The notes beneath the pieces are model-generated. The model made no database searches, was not told the DNA's origin, and saw only the letters and a list, made by a program, of their open reading frames with translations. The translations under genes and the position numbers were made by a program. A stretch of 33,118 nt of DNA, taken from assembly GCA_944321645.1 (NCBI GenBank), contig CALUMB010000028.1:1-33118 (forward strand), in the 5' to 3' direction. This document shows, piece by piece, positions 1 to 8,399 of the stretch. The DNA is from an uncultured Prevotella sp. Its GTDB lineage: Bacteria; Bacteroidota; Bacteroidia; Bacteroidales; Bacteroidaceae. Each line of letters opens with the position of its first letter. The first letter of the stretch is position 1.

Positions 1-60
1 GTACGTTTCGTTTTGAGAAATGGAACATTTTGTTCTGAAACGCCGGAACATTTCGTTTTG
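1..60. repeat. Hairpin-type repeat at window edge
   Basis: The first 60 bases contain two related units, each with the core GGAACATTT followed by a GTTTTG- or GTTCTG-like run, and small inverted repeats such as GAACA/TGTTC. The composition (AAACG/CGTTT blocks) resembles the hairpin elements near 9.7, 17.7 and 31.6 kb, but I cannot align the ends. It may be a truncated member of that family or a different repeat cut by the window edge. Confidence 0.4.
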
Positions 61-580
61 CGGATTATAAAAGGCCAAAAGCCGCATCCCGATTTCTATT
101 TCATCGGTTTTTGAAGTGTTAAATCCGGGCGTGAGAATGCATTGCAAGCACTCCATGTTTACAGGCATTTCGGAAAGAAAAATGTGCGTTTTAATTCTAT
201 TTAACAAATCGGGGGGGGTAATTTAAAACTTATTATTATCTCTGCAGCGCGAATTTAAACGATGGCCAGACAGGCGCCGCAGGCATCGGCATGGGGCAAG
301 GCCGGACGGCGGCCGCATGGCCACAACGCTGTATTGGACAGAAAAAACGCCAAGGGCGAAGCGAAAAAATATACGATATGAACTTTTCAAAAGTTTTCCA
401 GACCATACATCACACTTTTTCAGCCCTCCGCCACGCACCCGGAATGCTGCCGAAGCAATGCCGGGGCGGGCGGGACACGGGCGCACACAGCCCCCGACGC
501 GGGCCATTAAGCAAGGCAATGTTTAGTTTTTAGACATATTTTAGTCAACCAAAATTATTAACACCAAAACCATTTTCACA
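61..580. other. Intergenic region upstream of lipoprotein
   Basis: No convincing gene lies here; the short reading frames have no recognisable product. It holds a run of eight G (211-218), a near-promoter TATCTCTG (237-244, one base off the TAnnTTTG consensus, no -33 partner) and a short palindrome AACTTTTCAAAAGTT (381-395). The last 60 bases before the ATG at 581 are AT-rich, as expected for a Bacteroidetes 5' leader, but contain no clean -7 box. Confidence 0.5.
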
Positions 581-1939
581 ATGAAGACAAAGCATTTAGG
601 CGTCTATTCGGCTTTGTTCGCGGCGGCCAGCCTCCTGTTCGCCGCGTGTACGGCCGACGAGTTGGCCACAGCAGGCGACTCAAGCACCAGTCCGCTGCCG
701 GGCGAGGCGGTGGCATCCGGCACGGTGAAGTTCGGAAACAACACCACGCTGACCATCGGCGACGGCGGGACATTGACGAGAGGAGTGGGAACGGTGGCCA
801 CGCTCACCGAGAACCAGGCCGCGAAGATAACCATCCCGGAGACCCCGACCTACGACGAGGGCAAGGCCAAGGTCTACACAGAAGACAAGGAGAACATCAA
901 GTTCTACCCAGACTACAACCGCGACATCGTGATAAGGAACGGGGCCACGGTAACGATTGAAAGCCCGGCAAGCAACGTATGCGGACGGGCCTTCATCGAA
1001 AACGGCACGCTGAAGCTCGGCCCAAACTCCCGCAGCTCCAACCTGTCGGGCTTCGTCGTGCTCGAAGGCGGCACGCTCGACCTCACCGAGCTGGAAGCGT
1101 TCAGCTGCGAGAACGCCCCGGTATACATGCTCGGCGGAACGGTGAAGTGGCCCAAGAAGTCCATCGGCGGCAAGGTCTACACCGAGGGCGACCTCTACAT
1201 CCCCGACCTCGAGATTGAAAACACGGTGGGAATGTACATCGGCGGCAACCTCACCTGCAAGAACATTGACTACAGCGTCATCTACGGCACGCCCAAAGGC
1301 TGCATCTACGTGGGCGGCGACCTGCGCACGGAGTCCATCCACTTCATAAACGGGCAGCACATCTTCGTGGGCGGCTCGCTCTATGTAGACCGCTCGTTAG
1401 AGATGGAAAGCCACTGCGTGGTGACGGTGGGCTGCAAGATCGTGGCCGAAAAGATCGACGCCAACGGCGGCGACACCTACATCGAGTCAACCTACATCAA
1501 GGCCGACACCACCTTCCTCGGCAGCTCCGGCTCGATAGACCCGGCAGTGTGCCTGCCCGACGGCGGCGTGGCCGACCTCGGCCACCTGTCCATAGGCGGC
1601 ACCAACACGTTCTTCCACGTGCCGAGCGACGACGCCACGGCGCTCGTAAACTGCGACGAGTACTACCTCACCAACATCCTCGACGTGAGCCAGGCCATCG
1701 ACGGCCACTTCTACTTCAACTACGGCAAGCTGTCGAGCCACGCCGAAGGCCAAATCACCATAGCCGACTCAAGCAAGGTGAACGTGGCCACCATCAACGA
1801 GGAATGGGCCGAGGAGTGCAACCCAGGCTTCACCGTCGGCGGCGGCGACACGCCATACATCAAAGTGTCCATCCATGTGCAGAAGGACGACAAGGCCCAG
1901 GCCAACAGCGCAACGCCGATATACCCCGGCATAAGGTAA
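581..1939 (+). CDS. Lipoprotein with beta-solenoid-like repeats
   Basis: Predicted 452-residue exported lipoprotein of unknown function. Residues 1-22 form a signal peptide ending in a lipobox (LFAAC, acylated Cys23). Acidic residues soon after the Cys (TADE) could act as a Bacteroidetes surface-export signal, which is inference. From about residue 110 the chain is rich in Gly, Val, Thr and Asn. Residues about 199-300 hold at least four consecutive copies of a 20-25 residue unit of the form hydrophobic-x-V/I-GG-x/D-L (VYTEGDL, MYIGGNL, IYVGGDL, IFVGGSL), typical of a right-handed parallel beta-helix. Six or more cysteines follow. I recognise no catalytic motif; an adhesin-like or polysaccharide-contact surface protein is plausible. 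It is monocistronic, with its own terminator downstream. I do not recognise the family. Confidence 0.8.
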   Translation: MKTKHLGVYSALFAAASLLFAACTADELATAGDSSTSPLPGEAVASGTVKFGNNTTLTIGDGGTLTRGVGTVATLTENQAAKITIPETPTYDEGKAKVYTEDKENIKFYPDYNRDIVIRNGATVTIESPASNVCGRAFIENGTLKLGPNSRSSNLSGFVVLEGGTLDLTELEAFSCENAPVYMLGGTVKWPKKSIGGKVYTEGDLYIPDLEIENTVGMYIGGNLTCKNIDYSVIYGTPKGCIYVGGDLRTESIHFINGQHIFVGGSLYVDRSLEMESHCVVTVGCKIVAEKIDANGGDTYIESTYIKADTTFLGSSGSIDPAVCLPDGGVADLGHLSIGGTNTFFHVPSDDATALVNCDEYYLTNILDVSQAIDGHFYFNYGKLSSHAEGQITIADSSKVNVATINEEWAEECNPGFTVGGGDTPYIKVSIHVQKDDKAQANSATPIYPGIR

Positions 1940-2063
1940 GCCACAACCCAAGCAGCCGGCAGCCAAGCCACGCCGCGCCAAGGAGCCAGCGGAGCCTCAA
2001 CGCAACAGCTTCCGCCCATCCCCCACACGCAAGGCAAGGCACGGCCGGCGCCGGCAAGACGCA

Positions 2064-2124
2064 GCTCCGCGCTGCCGCCACGGCGACTGAAGCATCGCCG
2101 CGGCTGGCAGCGCGGAGCCTTTTC
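2064..2124 (+). terminator. Rho-independent terminator after lipoprotein gene
   Basis: A perfect 13-bp stem (GCTCCGCGCTGCC at 2064-2076 with GGCAGCGCGGAGC at 2106-2118) encloses a loop that may itself fold, followed by CCTTTTC. It lies 125 bases after the lipoprotein stop and before the TetR promoter, so it probably ends the upstream transcript. Confidence 0.75.
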
Positions 2125-2178
2125 ATACACCGGCATTTCATTTTTTAAGGAATAGGCGAAACATATTAACGGCCACAA

Positions 2179-2210
2179 CTTGCCCAATTGAAATATAATT
2201 AATACTTTTG
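2179..2210 (+). promoter_or_regulatory. Bacteroidetes promoter for TetR gene
   Basis: CTTG at 2179-2182 (-33 type), a 20-bp spacer and TACTTTTG at 2203-2210 match the Bacteroidetes primary sigma consensus TTTG-N19/20-TAnnTTTG. The predicted transcript starts about 40 bases before the ATG at 2262. Confidence 0.75.
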
Positions 2211-2261
2211 CACACGCCTTAGGCAATGTGCAAGGCTGATAGTTTTAGGGAGAAGAGAGAA

Positions 2262-2852
2262 ATGTCGATACAGAAAACGAGGCAACTGCTTGTGGACATA
2301 GCCCGCCAGCTGTTTGCCAAAAAGGGCATAGAAGGCACGACAATGAACGACGTGGCCGTGGCTTCGGGCAAGGGCCGCCGCACGCTCTACACCTACTTCA
2401 AGAGCAAGGAGGAGCTGTACTACGCCGTGATAGAAGGCGAGCTGGAGCGGCTGTCGGACAGGCTCGACGAAGTGGCGGCCAAAAAGATACGCCCGCAAGA
2501 CAAAGTAATCGAGCTGATATACACCCACCTGAACATGATAAAGGAAACCGTGGTGCGCAACGGCAACCTCCGGGCGGAGTTCTTCCGCAACATCTGGATG
2601 GTGGAGAAGGTGCGCAAGAAGTTCGACGAAGACGAAATCGAGCTTTTCCGCAAGGTGTACGCCGACGGCAAGGCCGACGGAGAGTTCGACATCGACAACG
2701 TAGACCTCGTGGCCGACATCACCCACTACTGCATAAAGGGCCTCGAGGTGCCATACATCTACGGCCGCCTCGGCCACGGCATGACCGAAGAGACAAGCAA
2801 GCCGCTCGTCGCCAAGGTGGTGTACGGGGCGCTGGGCAAAAAGGCGAAGTGA
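2262..2852 (+). CDS. TetR/AcrR-family transcriptional regulator
   Basis: A 196-residue one-component repressor-type regulator. The N-terminal 50 residues are a TetR helix-turn-helix: an LLVDIARQLFAKKGIEGTT helix pair, then DVAVASGKGRRTLYTYFKSKEEL, the usual recognition helix with the Y-F-K-S-K-EEL ending. The rest is a helical ligand-binding/dimer domain without family-specific motifs. I start at ATG 2262 (MSIQKTRQ), because it follows an AG-rich stretch and puts the HTH at the normal distance. An earlier ATG at 2226 would add 12 unconserved residues. Its ligand and targets cannot be told from sequence. No efflux gene is adjacent on the same strand, so it may regulate at a distance or itself. 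Confidence 0.88.
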   Translation: MSIQKTRQLLVDIARQLFAKKGIEGTTMNDVAVASGKGRRTLYTYFKSKEELYYAVIEGELERLSDRLDEVAAKKIRPQDKVIELIYTHLNMIKETVVRNGNLRAEFFRNIWMVEKVRKKFDEDEIELFRKVYADGKADGEFDIDNVDLVADITHYCIKGLEVPYIYGRLGHGMTEETSKPLVAKVVYGALGKKAK

Positions 2853-2864
2853 GGCCGTGAAAGC

Positions 2865-2911
2865 AAAAAGCCCCACCGGCGGCCATCGGGAGTGACGGCG
2901 AAGGGTGGGGC
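2865..2911 (-). terminator. Terminator for the VWA gene (minus strand)
   Basis: Stem GGTGGGGC (2904-2911) with GCCCCACC (2870-2877). On the minus strand it is followed by TTTTTG (plus-strand AAAAA at 2865-2869). It lies just past the stop of the minus-strand VWA gene and could also help end TetR transcription from the other side. Confidence 0.8.
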
Positions 2912-2948
2912 GCACAATAGTAACCTAACCTAATGTATCATTGACTCA

Positions 2949-3686
2949 TCACTTGCAGGCGGGGCCGCTGCCGCCCTCCACCTCGTCGAAAGCCTCGTCG
3001 GCCATGGCGGCATAGCACTCGCGGAGCTGCTCCGCCGACATTGGCCGGGAGCCGCAGTTGGCCTCTGCCTGCTTGAAATGGTCGAGGCGCAAGAAGAAGT
3101 TCATGCGCGTGGTGGCATCTTTGGCCATTCCGGCCATGGCACCTGCGGAAGAATAGGCGAAATTGCGGGCGTTGCGGATGGAGAGAGAGGCGGCCACCGC
3201 GCCAGAATCTTGGTTTGCGCCCATGTAGGTGAACGTCCACCCCTCGCCGCGCAGGCTCTCTACGAGCGACTGAATGGCAGCGCGGCTGTATTCCCTTGAT
3301 GCGTTCTCCATGCCGTCGGTGATGATGGTGACCACCACTACGGCATCCGCCATGCCGCTTACGTGCTTGCGCATGGCCGCCAGCGTGAAGCCCATGGCAT
3401 CGTAGAGCGGCGTGCCGCAACACGGTTCGTAGTCAGCCTCCGTTATCGGGCGTGCGCTGCCGACAGGCACTTTGTCGAAGATGGCATCTGTCTTGCAGTT
3501 GCAAAACGCCACCAACGACACGTAGTGCTCCTGCGTTTTGGCGAATTTCTCCTGCGCCTTCCTTATCCCGGCGAGCGTTTCGTTGAATCCGTCGATTGCC
3601 GCCTGGCGTATTGCAGACATCGACCCGCTGCGGTCGAGTATTATCACGTTGTAGACTTGTGTCCTTTTCTTGCTTGTCGTTTTCAT
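2949..3686 (-). CDS. von Willebrand factor A domain protein
   Basis: A 245-residue protein that is essentially one VWA domain plus a short tail. A complete metal-ion-dependent adhesion site is visible: DRSGS at residues 18-22 (DxSxS), Thr92 in CGTPLYDAM, and Asp124 in IITDGMENAS. There is no signal peptide or membrane segment, so it is probably cytoplasmic. Four cysteines cluster between 62 and 90 (CNC, CC). Stand-alone bacterial VWA proteins of this kind often serve stress or modification systems as protein-binding modules, but here no MoxR ATPase, TerD or kinase partner is adjacent, so the role is unknown. Start ATG 3686 places the first beta strand (VYNVIILDRSGS) directly after a basic N-terminus. 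Confidence 0.85.
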   Translation of the reverse strand: MKTTSKKRTQVYNVIILDRSGSMSAIRQAAIDGFNETLAGIRKAQEKFAKTQEHYVSLVAFCNCKTDAIFDKVPVGSARPITEADYEPCCGTPLYDAMGFTLAAMRKHVSGMADAVVVVTIITDGMENASREYSRAAIQSLVESLRGEGWTFTYMGANQDSGAVAASLSIRNARNFAYSSAGAMAGMAKDATTRMNFFLRLDHFKQAEANCGSRPMSAEQLRECYAAMADEAFDEVEGGSGPACK

Positions 3687-3895
3687 TGTCTTTGCTGTTT
3701 TTTTGGTGTGATTTGATTGCTTGGAGCCTTGGGAGTATTGGGCGGCTTGTGCGCCTTCGGCAGCTTTTTGCCCCGTTCTTTCCTCGGCTTCTATCGGTTA
3801 ATGGGCGCTGTCGGGCTGAAGTAACCATCGGCTTGGGGATTTTTTCCTGATTTTTTTGGATGGGGGATCGGTGGGCGTTGCAGCCTGGGTAATGC
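3687..3895. other. Intergenic region between VWA and metalloprotease genes
   Basis: About 320 bases separate the VWA start from the metalloprotease stop. Apart from the terminator hairpin at 3899-3936 I see T-rich, low-complexity sequence on the plus strand (so A-rich leader on the minus strand) and no TAnnTTTG box on the minus strand to drive the VWA gene. No convincing small gene. Confidence 0.4.
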
Positions 3896-3936
3896 AAAGC
3901 CCCTGCCCGACGGCGTTTCGGCCGTCGGGCAGGGGC
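3896..3936 (-). terminator. Terminator of the metalloprotease operon
   Basis: Perfect 16-bp inverted repeat: GCCCCTGCCCGACGGC at 3899-3914 and its complement at 3921-3936, with a 6-base loop. On the minus strand it is followed by TTTGC. It is 70 bases past the metalloprotease stop and is the likely end of the 7605-4006 operon. Confidence 0.8.
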
Positions 3937-4005
3937 ATCGGTTAGACAAGGCGGAGGCGCAGGTCGCGGACAGACGCCCCACCTTTTATTATATATAGGA
4001 TATTC

Positions 4006-6369
4006 TTACTTCTTCTCCATGGCGTCGTCAATCATGCGGACGAGCACGGAAAAATGGGCTTTGGTAGGCGCGTCGGTGGGGCGGGCGGAGGCCAACCGGC
4101 GGCGCAGGTCGAGCAGCAGGCTGTGGTAGTAGGCGCGGATTTCGACCGGCGCGGAGGCATAGCCGCGCGTGGCCTTGCCAACGAACTGCACCTGGACGTA
4201 GCGGCGGTAGGGAGTCACGGCGCTGCCTGTGCGTGCCTCGCCAAACGCCCTGTCTGCCACGTCGCTTATATATTGCTCCGGCGTATAGGCATCCGTGGCG
4301 TATGAATACTTGGCCATGTTGCGCATCTTGATCGGCGAGAGAAGCTCCGCCACGGCCATTTCGGCCACAGGCTTCAGGCAGTCGAGCGGGCTGTCGTAAA
4401 TGCGGCTGATGTAGCCCTCCGCCGTGAGCCATGCCGGTTCGGTTAGCGCGTGGCGGCCTATGAAGTCGAGCGCGGCCACCTGTTCGGCCTTAGCCTGCGG
4501 AGTGTAGACGGCTCCCGGCTCCTCCACGCTCTTCCTGTCGATGTACACCCCGCCTATGTTGCGCAGCACGTGGCCCTCGTAGCGCATGAGCTGCGACACC
4601 ACCGCGCCGTGCATCCGGCGCAGGTTGTCGTTCATGTCGCCCTCCTCGCGCGTCCATTCGGGCAGTGCCTTCACTATGCGCTTCAGGTTGGCTATGCCAT
4701 ACTCGCTGGCTTTCACGGCGTTGTCGCCCAAGTCTTCGCTCTGCGCCCTCGGGTCGTTGTCGTAGCCCTCGCCGCCGAACCAGTAGCGCGGCCCACGCTT
4801 AAGCCGCTCTACGGTCATGCGGTTGAGCACGAGGCGGTCTTCCTCCTCGTCCTTAGTGCCGAAGATGGGCTTGTACCCCCACTCTATCGCCCACTTGTCG
4901 TAGTCGTTGATGCGCGGGAAAAGCCCGGCGCGGCCCACGCTGTCTTCGGGCTGCGCCACGTAGTTGAAGCGCGCGTAGTCCATTATCGACGCGGTGTGGC
5001 CGTGCTCCTCCAGCCAGCGGCGGTTGCGCAGGCTGTCCACGGGCGTTGCGTGGCTCGCGCCCATGTTGTGGCGCAGGCCGAGCGTGTGCCCGATTTCGTG
5101 CGAGCTGACGAAGCGGATAAGCTGCCCCATCAGCTCGTCGTCGAACACCATCTTGCGTGCCGCGCTGTCGGAGCACGCCGCCTGAATCATATACCAGTCG
5201 TGCACGAGCTTCATCACGTTGTGGTACCAGCCCACGTGGCTTTCGAGAATCTCGCCGCTGCGCGGGTCGTTGACGTGCGGGCCGTAGGCGTTGGATATTG
5301 GCGAGGCCAGGTAGCGTATCACCGAGAAGCGCGCGTCCTCCATGCTCATGGTCGAGTCGTCGGGCCATTCCTTGCCCACTATGGCGTTTTTGAAGCCCGC
5401 CTGCTCGAAGGCCGCGTTCCAGTCGTTCACGCCCTGTATGAGGTACGGGCGCCACTTCTTTGGCGTTGCGGGGTCGATGTAGTATACAATCTGCTTCTTC
5501 GGCTCCACAAGTTCGCCCCGCTTCATCTTCTCTATGTCCTCCTCGCGCGGCTCAAGCCGCCAGCGGCAAACGAACTCCTTGTTCTCCACGCTCTGCTGGT
5601 CGTCGGAGAAGGGGGCGTAGTAGTTCACGAAATAGCCCACGCGGGGGTCGAAGAGGCGCTTGCGCATAGGCACCTTTGGCAGCAGCACGAACGACGTGTT
5701 CATCTCGAACGTGGCCACCCCGGCGTAGCGCCCGGCGGGCAGCCGCCCGTCTTCCTTGCAGTTGTATGTGCGCACGGTCTTCACCTCCGTGTTTATCGGG
5801 TACGTCGCTACAGACTTGATAAACGAGCGTTCGGCGTTCATTGCCGTCAGGCCGAGGCTCTTCTTGGCAGCGGCGGTAAGGCCCACGGCCACGTTTTCCT
5901 TGCCGAAGAGCTTCGTTATGTCCACCTTGTAGGCCACGTGCTTGGCCGAGTCGGCCTTGGCGGACTCAATCTTAAAAGCCTCAACGATAGGGTCTTCGGT
6001 GCTTGCGGCCACGGCGCGGGCTATGGCCTGCGAGCTGTCGGCAGCCGAGATGTAGACGAGCGAGCGCAGCAGCAGCTTGCCGTCGGCCTTCTCCCAGTAG
6101 AAAGTCTGCTCGTTCACCTCCTCGCCGCCGTAGACCCTTGCCCCGGTTGGGGTGGACACATAGCGCGTGATGGCGAGGAAGGGGCGGCCCACCACCGAGT
6201 CTGGCACGTGGAAGTACCACTTGTCGCCGTCGCGCTGCACGCCGAATAGGCCGCGGCTTACGGGCGTTTCCTTCTTCTCCTCCTTGCGTTCGTCTTTCTT
6301 TTTCTTCCTTGCGTCGGCCTGCCCGCCCGCCATTATGGCGAGGGCGAGCATAAGCATTAGTTTCTTCAT
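4006..6369 (-). CDS. Exported zinc metalloprotease (DUF5117/DUF5118 type)
   Basis: A 787-residue protein with a signal peptide (MKKLMLMLALAIMAGGQADA) and a very basic mature start (RKKKKDERKEEKK). The zinc site is HEIGHTLGLRH near residue 424, the extended HExxHxxGxxH of metzincin-like peptidases, followed by NMGASH and then a Met-turn-like SIMDYARFNY. Long flanking regions match the layout of the Bacteroidetes DUF5118-DUF5117-DUF4953 zinc proteases, so it should be a periplasmic or surface peptidase; the substrate is unknown. An in-frame GTG at 6381 exists, but ATG 6369 gives a clean signal peptide and lies 15 bases after the phosphatase stop. It is the third gene of the operon. Confidence 0.9.
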   Translation of the reverse strand: MKKLMLMLALAIMAGGQADARKKKKDERKEEKKETPVSRGLFGVQRDGDKWYFHVPDSVVGRPFLAITRYVSTPTGARVYGGEEVNEQTFYWEKADGKLLLRSLVYISAADSSQAIARAVAASTEDPIVEAFKIESAKADSAKHVAYKVDITKLFGKENVAVGLTAAAKKSLGLTAMNAERSFIKSVATYPINTEVKTVRTYNCKEDGRLPAGRYAGVATFEMNTSFVLLPKVPMRKRLFDPRVGYFVNYYAPFSDDQQSVENKEFVCRWRLEPREEDIEKMKRGELVEPKKQIVYYIDPATPKKWRPYLIQGVNDWNAAFEQAGFKNAIVGKEWPDDSTMSMEDARFSVIRYLASPISNAYGPHVNDPRSGEILESHVGWYHNVMKLVHDWYMIQAACSDSAARKMVFDDELMGQLIRFVSSHEIGHTLGLRHNMGASHATPVDSLRNRRWLEEHGHTASIMDYARFNYVAQPEDSVGRAGLFPRINDYDKWAIEWGYKPIFGTKDEEEDRLVLNRMTVERLKRGPRYWFGGEGYDNDPRAQSEDLGDNAVKASEYGIANLKRIVKALPEWTREEGDMNDNLRRMHGAVVSQLMRYEGHVLRNIGGVYIDRKSVEEPGAVYTPQAKAEQVAALDFIGRHALTEPAWLTAEGYISRIYDSPLDCLKPVAEMAVAELLSPIKMRNMAKYSYATDAYTPEQYISDVADRAFGEARTGSAVTPYRRYVQVQFVGKATRGYASAPVEIRAYYHSLLLDLRRRLASARPTDAPTKAHFSVLVRMIDDAMEKK

Positions 6370-6384
6370 CGTTTCATCCACGGT

Positions 6385-6885
6385 TTATTTCGGTAAGAAA
6401 AGCTCGTCGAGCAGCCCCGCGCAGGCATCCTCGAGCAGCTCGACCACAAGCTCGAAGTCGGCGTCGCCGCCATAGTACGGGTCGGGAATGGCGTGGCAGC
6501 CCGGGTGCGAGCGCAGGTAGTCGGCCATGCCCACGAGCCTTGCTCGGCAGCCCCGGGCTGGCTTCCGGCGCGACAGGCAGGCGTAGTTGTCGGCGTCCAT
6601 GGCCACGATGAGGTCGAACCTGTCGAAGTCGCCGTCGGCAAACTGCCTCGCGCGGCTGTCGAGGCGGTAGCCCCTTGCGGCGGCGTGGCGGCGCATACGG
6701 CTGTCGGGCAGCTGCCCCACGTGCCACCCCCCGATGCCGGCGGAGTCTACGTCCACCCTGTCGGCCAGCCCCCTTTGGGCGGCCATCTCCCTCGTTATGC
6801 CCTCGGCTGCGGGCGAGCGGCAGATGTTGCCCAGGCAGACGAAGAGCACCCTGTACAGCTTGGTTGTATGTCTTGCGTTGTCCAT
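6385..6885 (-). CDS. Low-molecular-weight protein tyrosine phosphatase
   Basis: A 166-residue cytoplasmic phosphatase. The P-loop CLGNICRS (Cys17 nucleophile, Arg23) follows the first beta strand VLFVCLGN. The general acid lies in the late motif PDPYYGG (Asp-Pro), followed by the usual C-terminal helix rich in E and L. Length is close to the roughly 150-160 of the family. It dephosphorylates phosphotyrosine proteins; in Bacteroidales such enzymes are often linked to capsule kinases, but none is seen here. It begins 12 bases after the DUF2461 gene and ends 15 bases before the metalloprotease start, so the three are one operon. Confidence 0.92.
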   Translation of the reverse strand: MDNARHTTKLYRVLFVCLGNICRSPAAEGITREMAAQRGLADRVDVDSAGIGGWHVGQLPDSRMRRHAAARGYRLDSRARQFADGDFDRFDLIVAMDADNYACLSRRKPARGCRARLVGMADYLRSHPGCHAIPDPYYGGDADFELVVELLEDACAGLLDELFLPK

Positions 6886-6897
6886 GTCGGCTGCGGC

Positions 6898-7605
6898 TTA
6901 TTCGTAATCGTCGATTACGGAGTTTATGAAGTCCATCATCGGCTTGCCCGCCTTGAGTATGCGCTCCATCCGGTCGAGCCAGTCGGGCTGGGCAAAGAAG
7001 CCGTCGTCCACGCAGTGCCAGCAGCAATAGTCCTTCATGCGCAGGTAGCCGATGTGTTCGTAGTCGCGCGGGAAGCCTGCCGGGCAGGTCTTCAGCCTCT
7101 CTATGCCGAAGCCCTGGCCGCTGAACAGTTCCCCGCCGGGTGCAGGGCCGAAGTAGCGCACGAAGTCGTCGCTGCCCACGCAGGCCAGCCATCGGTCGAT
7201 GTTGCCCATAATCTCGTTGCGGCACGAGGTAAGGATGTTCGTGGGCAGCCAGTAGTTGCCGCAGCTAAGCATACAGTGGCCAGGCTCCAGGTGGATGTAG
7301 TAGCCGCCGTGCAGGGCCTTCTTGCCGTGGGCGGCCACGTATGCGCCGAAGTGGGTCTTGTATGGCGACTTGTCCGCCGAGAAGCGGGTGTCGCGGTAGA
7401 AGCGGTAGGTTGCGTCCTTCACGGTGACGTGCGCCACCGAGGGGTCGAACGCGGCGATGCGCCCGATGGCCTCGGCCACGCCGCGCTCAAACTCTGCGCG
7501 GGCGGCGTCGTAGCGGGCCTTGTGCTCCTGGAACCACGGGCGGTTGTTGTTGGCCGCCACGTCGCGCAGGAAATCCATTATCAGTCTTGTGTCCATATCG
7601 TCCAT
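6898..7605 (-). CDS. DUF2461 (TIGR02453) family protein
   Basis: A 235-residue member of the DUF2461/TIGR02453 family, a conserved bacterial family without assigned function. Recognisable features are FLRDVAANNNRPWFQEHKARYD near the N-terminus, the FYRDTRFSADKSPYKTHFGA block around residues 80-100, and GGYYIHLEPGHCML after it. No signal peptide or membrane segment. The ATG at 7605 (MDDMDTRL) or the one nine bases later (MDTRL) could be the start; the second fits the family slightly better. It is the first gene of the operon, with its own promoter and an 85-base leader carrying a strong GC hairpin. Confidence 0.85.
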   Translation of the reverse strand: MDDMDTRLIMDFLRDVAANNNRPWFQEHKARYDAARAEFERGVAEAIGRIAAFDPSVAHVTVKDATYRFYRDTRFSADKSPYKTHFGAYVAAHGKKALHGGYYIHLEPGHCMLSCGNYWLPTNILTSCRNEIMGNIDRWLACVGSDDFVRYFGPAPGGELFSGQGFGIERLKTCPAGFPRDYEHIGYLRMKDYCCWHCVDDGFFAQPDWLDRMERILKAGKPMMDFINSVIDDYE

Positions 7606-7619
7606 TGTCGGTGCGGCAC

Positions 7620-7662
7620 GCCGCCCTCCCCCTCCCTGCCCGGCAGGGGGCGGGAGGGCGGC
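7620..7662 (-). other. GC-rich hairpin in the DUF2461 leader
   Basis: GCCGCCCTCCC (7620-7630) pairs perfectly with GGGAGGGCGGC (7652-7662), and an inner CCTGCC/GGCAGG extends the stem. On the minus strand it would lie in the 5' leader between the promoter at 7693-7724 and the ATG at 7605, without a following T-run. It could be a leader-folding element or a REP-like repeat. Confidence 0.55.
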
Positions 7663-7692
7663 CCGTGCGCCGCAACATTAATTAATAATGTG

Positions 7693-7724
7693 CAAATGTA
7701 GGCAAAATCATCCGCATTCTCAAA
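7693..7724 (-). promoter_or_regulatory. Promoter of the DUF2461-phosphatase-protease operon
   Basis: Reading the minus strand: TTTG (plus CAAA 7721-7724), exactly 20 bp, then TACATTTG (plus CAAATGTA 7693-7700). This is a near-ideal Bacteroidetes promoter about 85 bases upstream of the first start codon. Confidence 0.8.
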
Positions 7725-7733
7725 TTTTTGTAT

Positions 7734-7741
7734 TACTTTTG
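7734..7741 (+). promoter_or_regulatory. -7 box close to the nth start codon
   Basis: TACTTTTG matches TAnnTTTG and ends only seven bases before the nth ATG at 7749, so the transcript would be leaderless or nearly so. No clear -33 TTTG lies 19-20 bp upstream. The box sits beside the divergent operon promoter. Confidence 0.5.
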
Positions 7742-7748
7742 TCACCCG

Positions 7749-8399
7749 ATGACAAGAAAAGAGAGATACGAGAAGGCTCTGGACGTGTTCCGCAGCGAAA
7801 TGCCCGACGCCGGCACCGAGCTGGAGTTCGGCTCCACGTTCCAGCTGCTCGTGGCCGTGGTGCTAAGCGCACAATGCACCGACAAGCGCGTCAACGCCGT
7901 CACCCCCGCCCTCTTCGCCCGCTACCCCACCGCCGCCGCCATGGCCTCGGCCACGCCCGACGACCTGCTCGACTACATTTCGAGCGTGTCATACCCCAAC
8001 TCCAAGGCACGCCACCTGGCCGCCCTGGCGCAGATGCTGGTCGAGAAGCACGGCGGCGAGGTGCCGCAAGACATGGGGGGGCTGCTCGCCCTGCCCGGCG
8101 TGGGGCGCAAGACGGCCAACGTGATGCTCTCCGTGGCCTTCGGCCAGTCGGCCATCGCCGTCGACACCCACGTGTTCCGCGTGAGCCACCGCCTCGGACT
8201 CGTGCCGCCGGAGGCCGACACTCCCTACAAGGTTGAGCTGGAACTGACGCGCAACATACCCGCAGCCGACCTGCCGCAGGCGCACCACTGGCTGCTGCTG
8301 CACGGCCGCTACGTATGCACGGCGCGGAAGCCCCACTGCGGCAAATGCCCCTTCGAGAGCTTCTGCCCCAAAAACCTCGACACGCCAAAGGCAGGATAG
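7749..8399 (+). CDS. nth: Endonuclease III (base-excision repair)
   Basis: A 216-residue DNA glycosylase/AP lyase that removes oxidised pyrimidines. It shows the helix-hairpin-helix LPGVGRKTA with catalytic Lys121, catalytic Asp139 in VDTHVFRV, and a C-terminal [4Fe-4S] loop C190-x6-C197-x2-C200-x5-C206. Length matches the E. coli enzyme (211). ATG 7749 (MTRKERYEKALDVF) is chosen over an upstream TTG, because it gives the family N-terminus. The last codons (PKAG-stop) fall inside the first unit of a tandem repeat that continues downstream. It faces the DUF2461 operon and appears monocistronic. Confidence 0.95.
   Translation: MTRKERYEKALDVFRSEMPDAGTELEFGSTFQLLVAVVLSAQCTDKRVNAVTPALFARYPTAAAMASATPDDLLDYISSVSYPNSKARHLAALAQMLVEKHGGEVPQDMGGLLALPGVGRKTANVMLSVAFGQSAIAVDTHVFRVSHRLGLVPPEADTPYKVELELTRNIPAADLPQAHHWLLLHGRYVCTARKPHCGKCPFESFCPKNLDTPKAG

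Noticed and set aside
2949-3686. VWA protein as part of a ternary or defence system
   Set aside because: No kinase, phosphatase, MoxR ATPase or other partner gene is adjacent on the same strand; a stand-alone VWA protein is all the sequence supports.
4450-6249. Long open frame (599 codons) on the plus strand opposite the metalloprotease
   Set aside because: It mirrors the codon structure of a GC-rich gene; the product is low-complexity Ala/Val/His/Arg-rich without any family motif, while the minus strand has a clear zinc protease.
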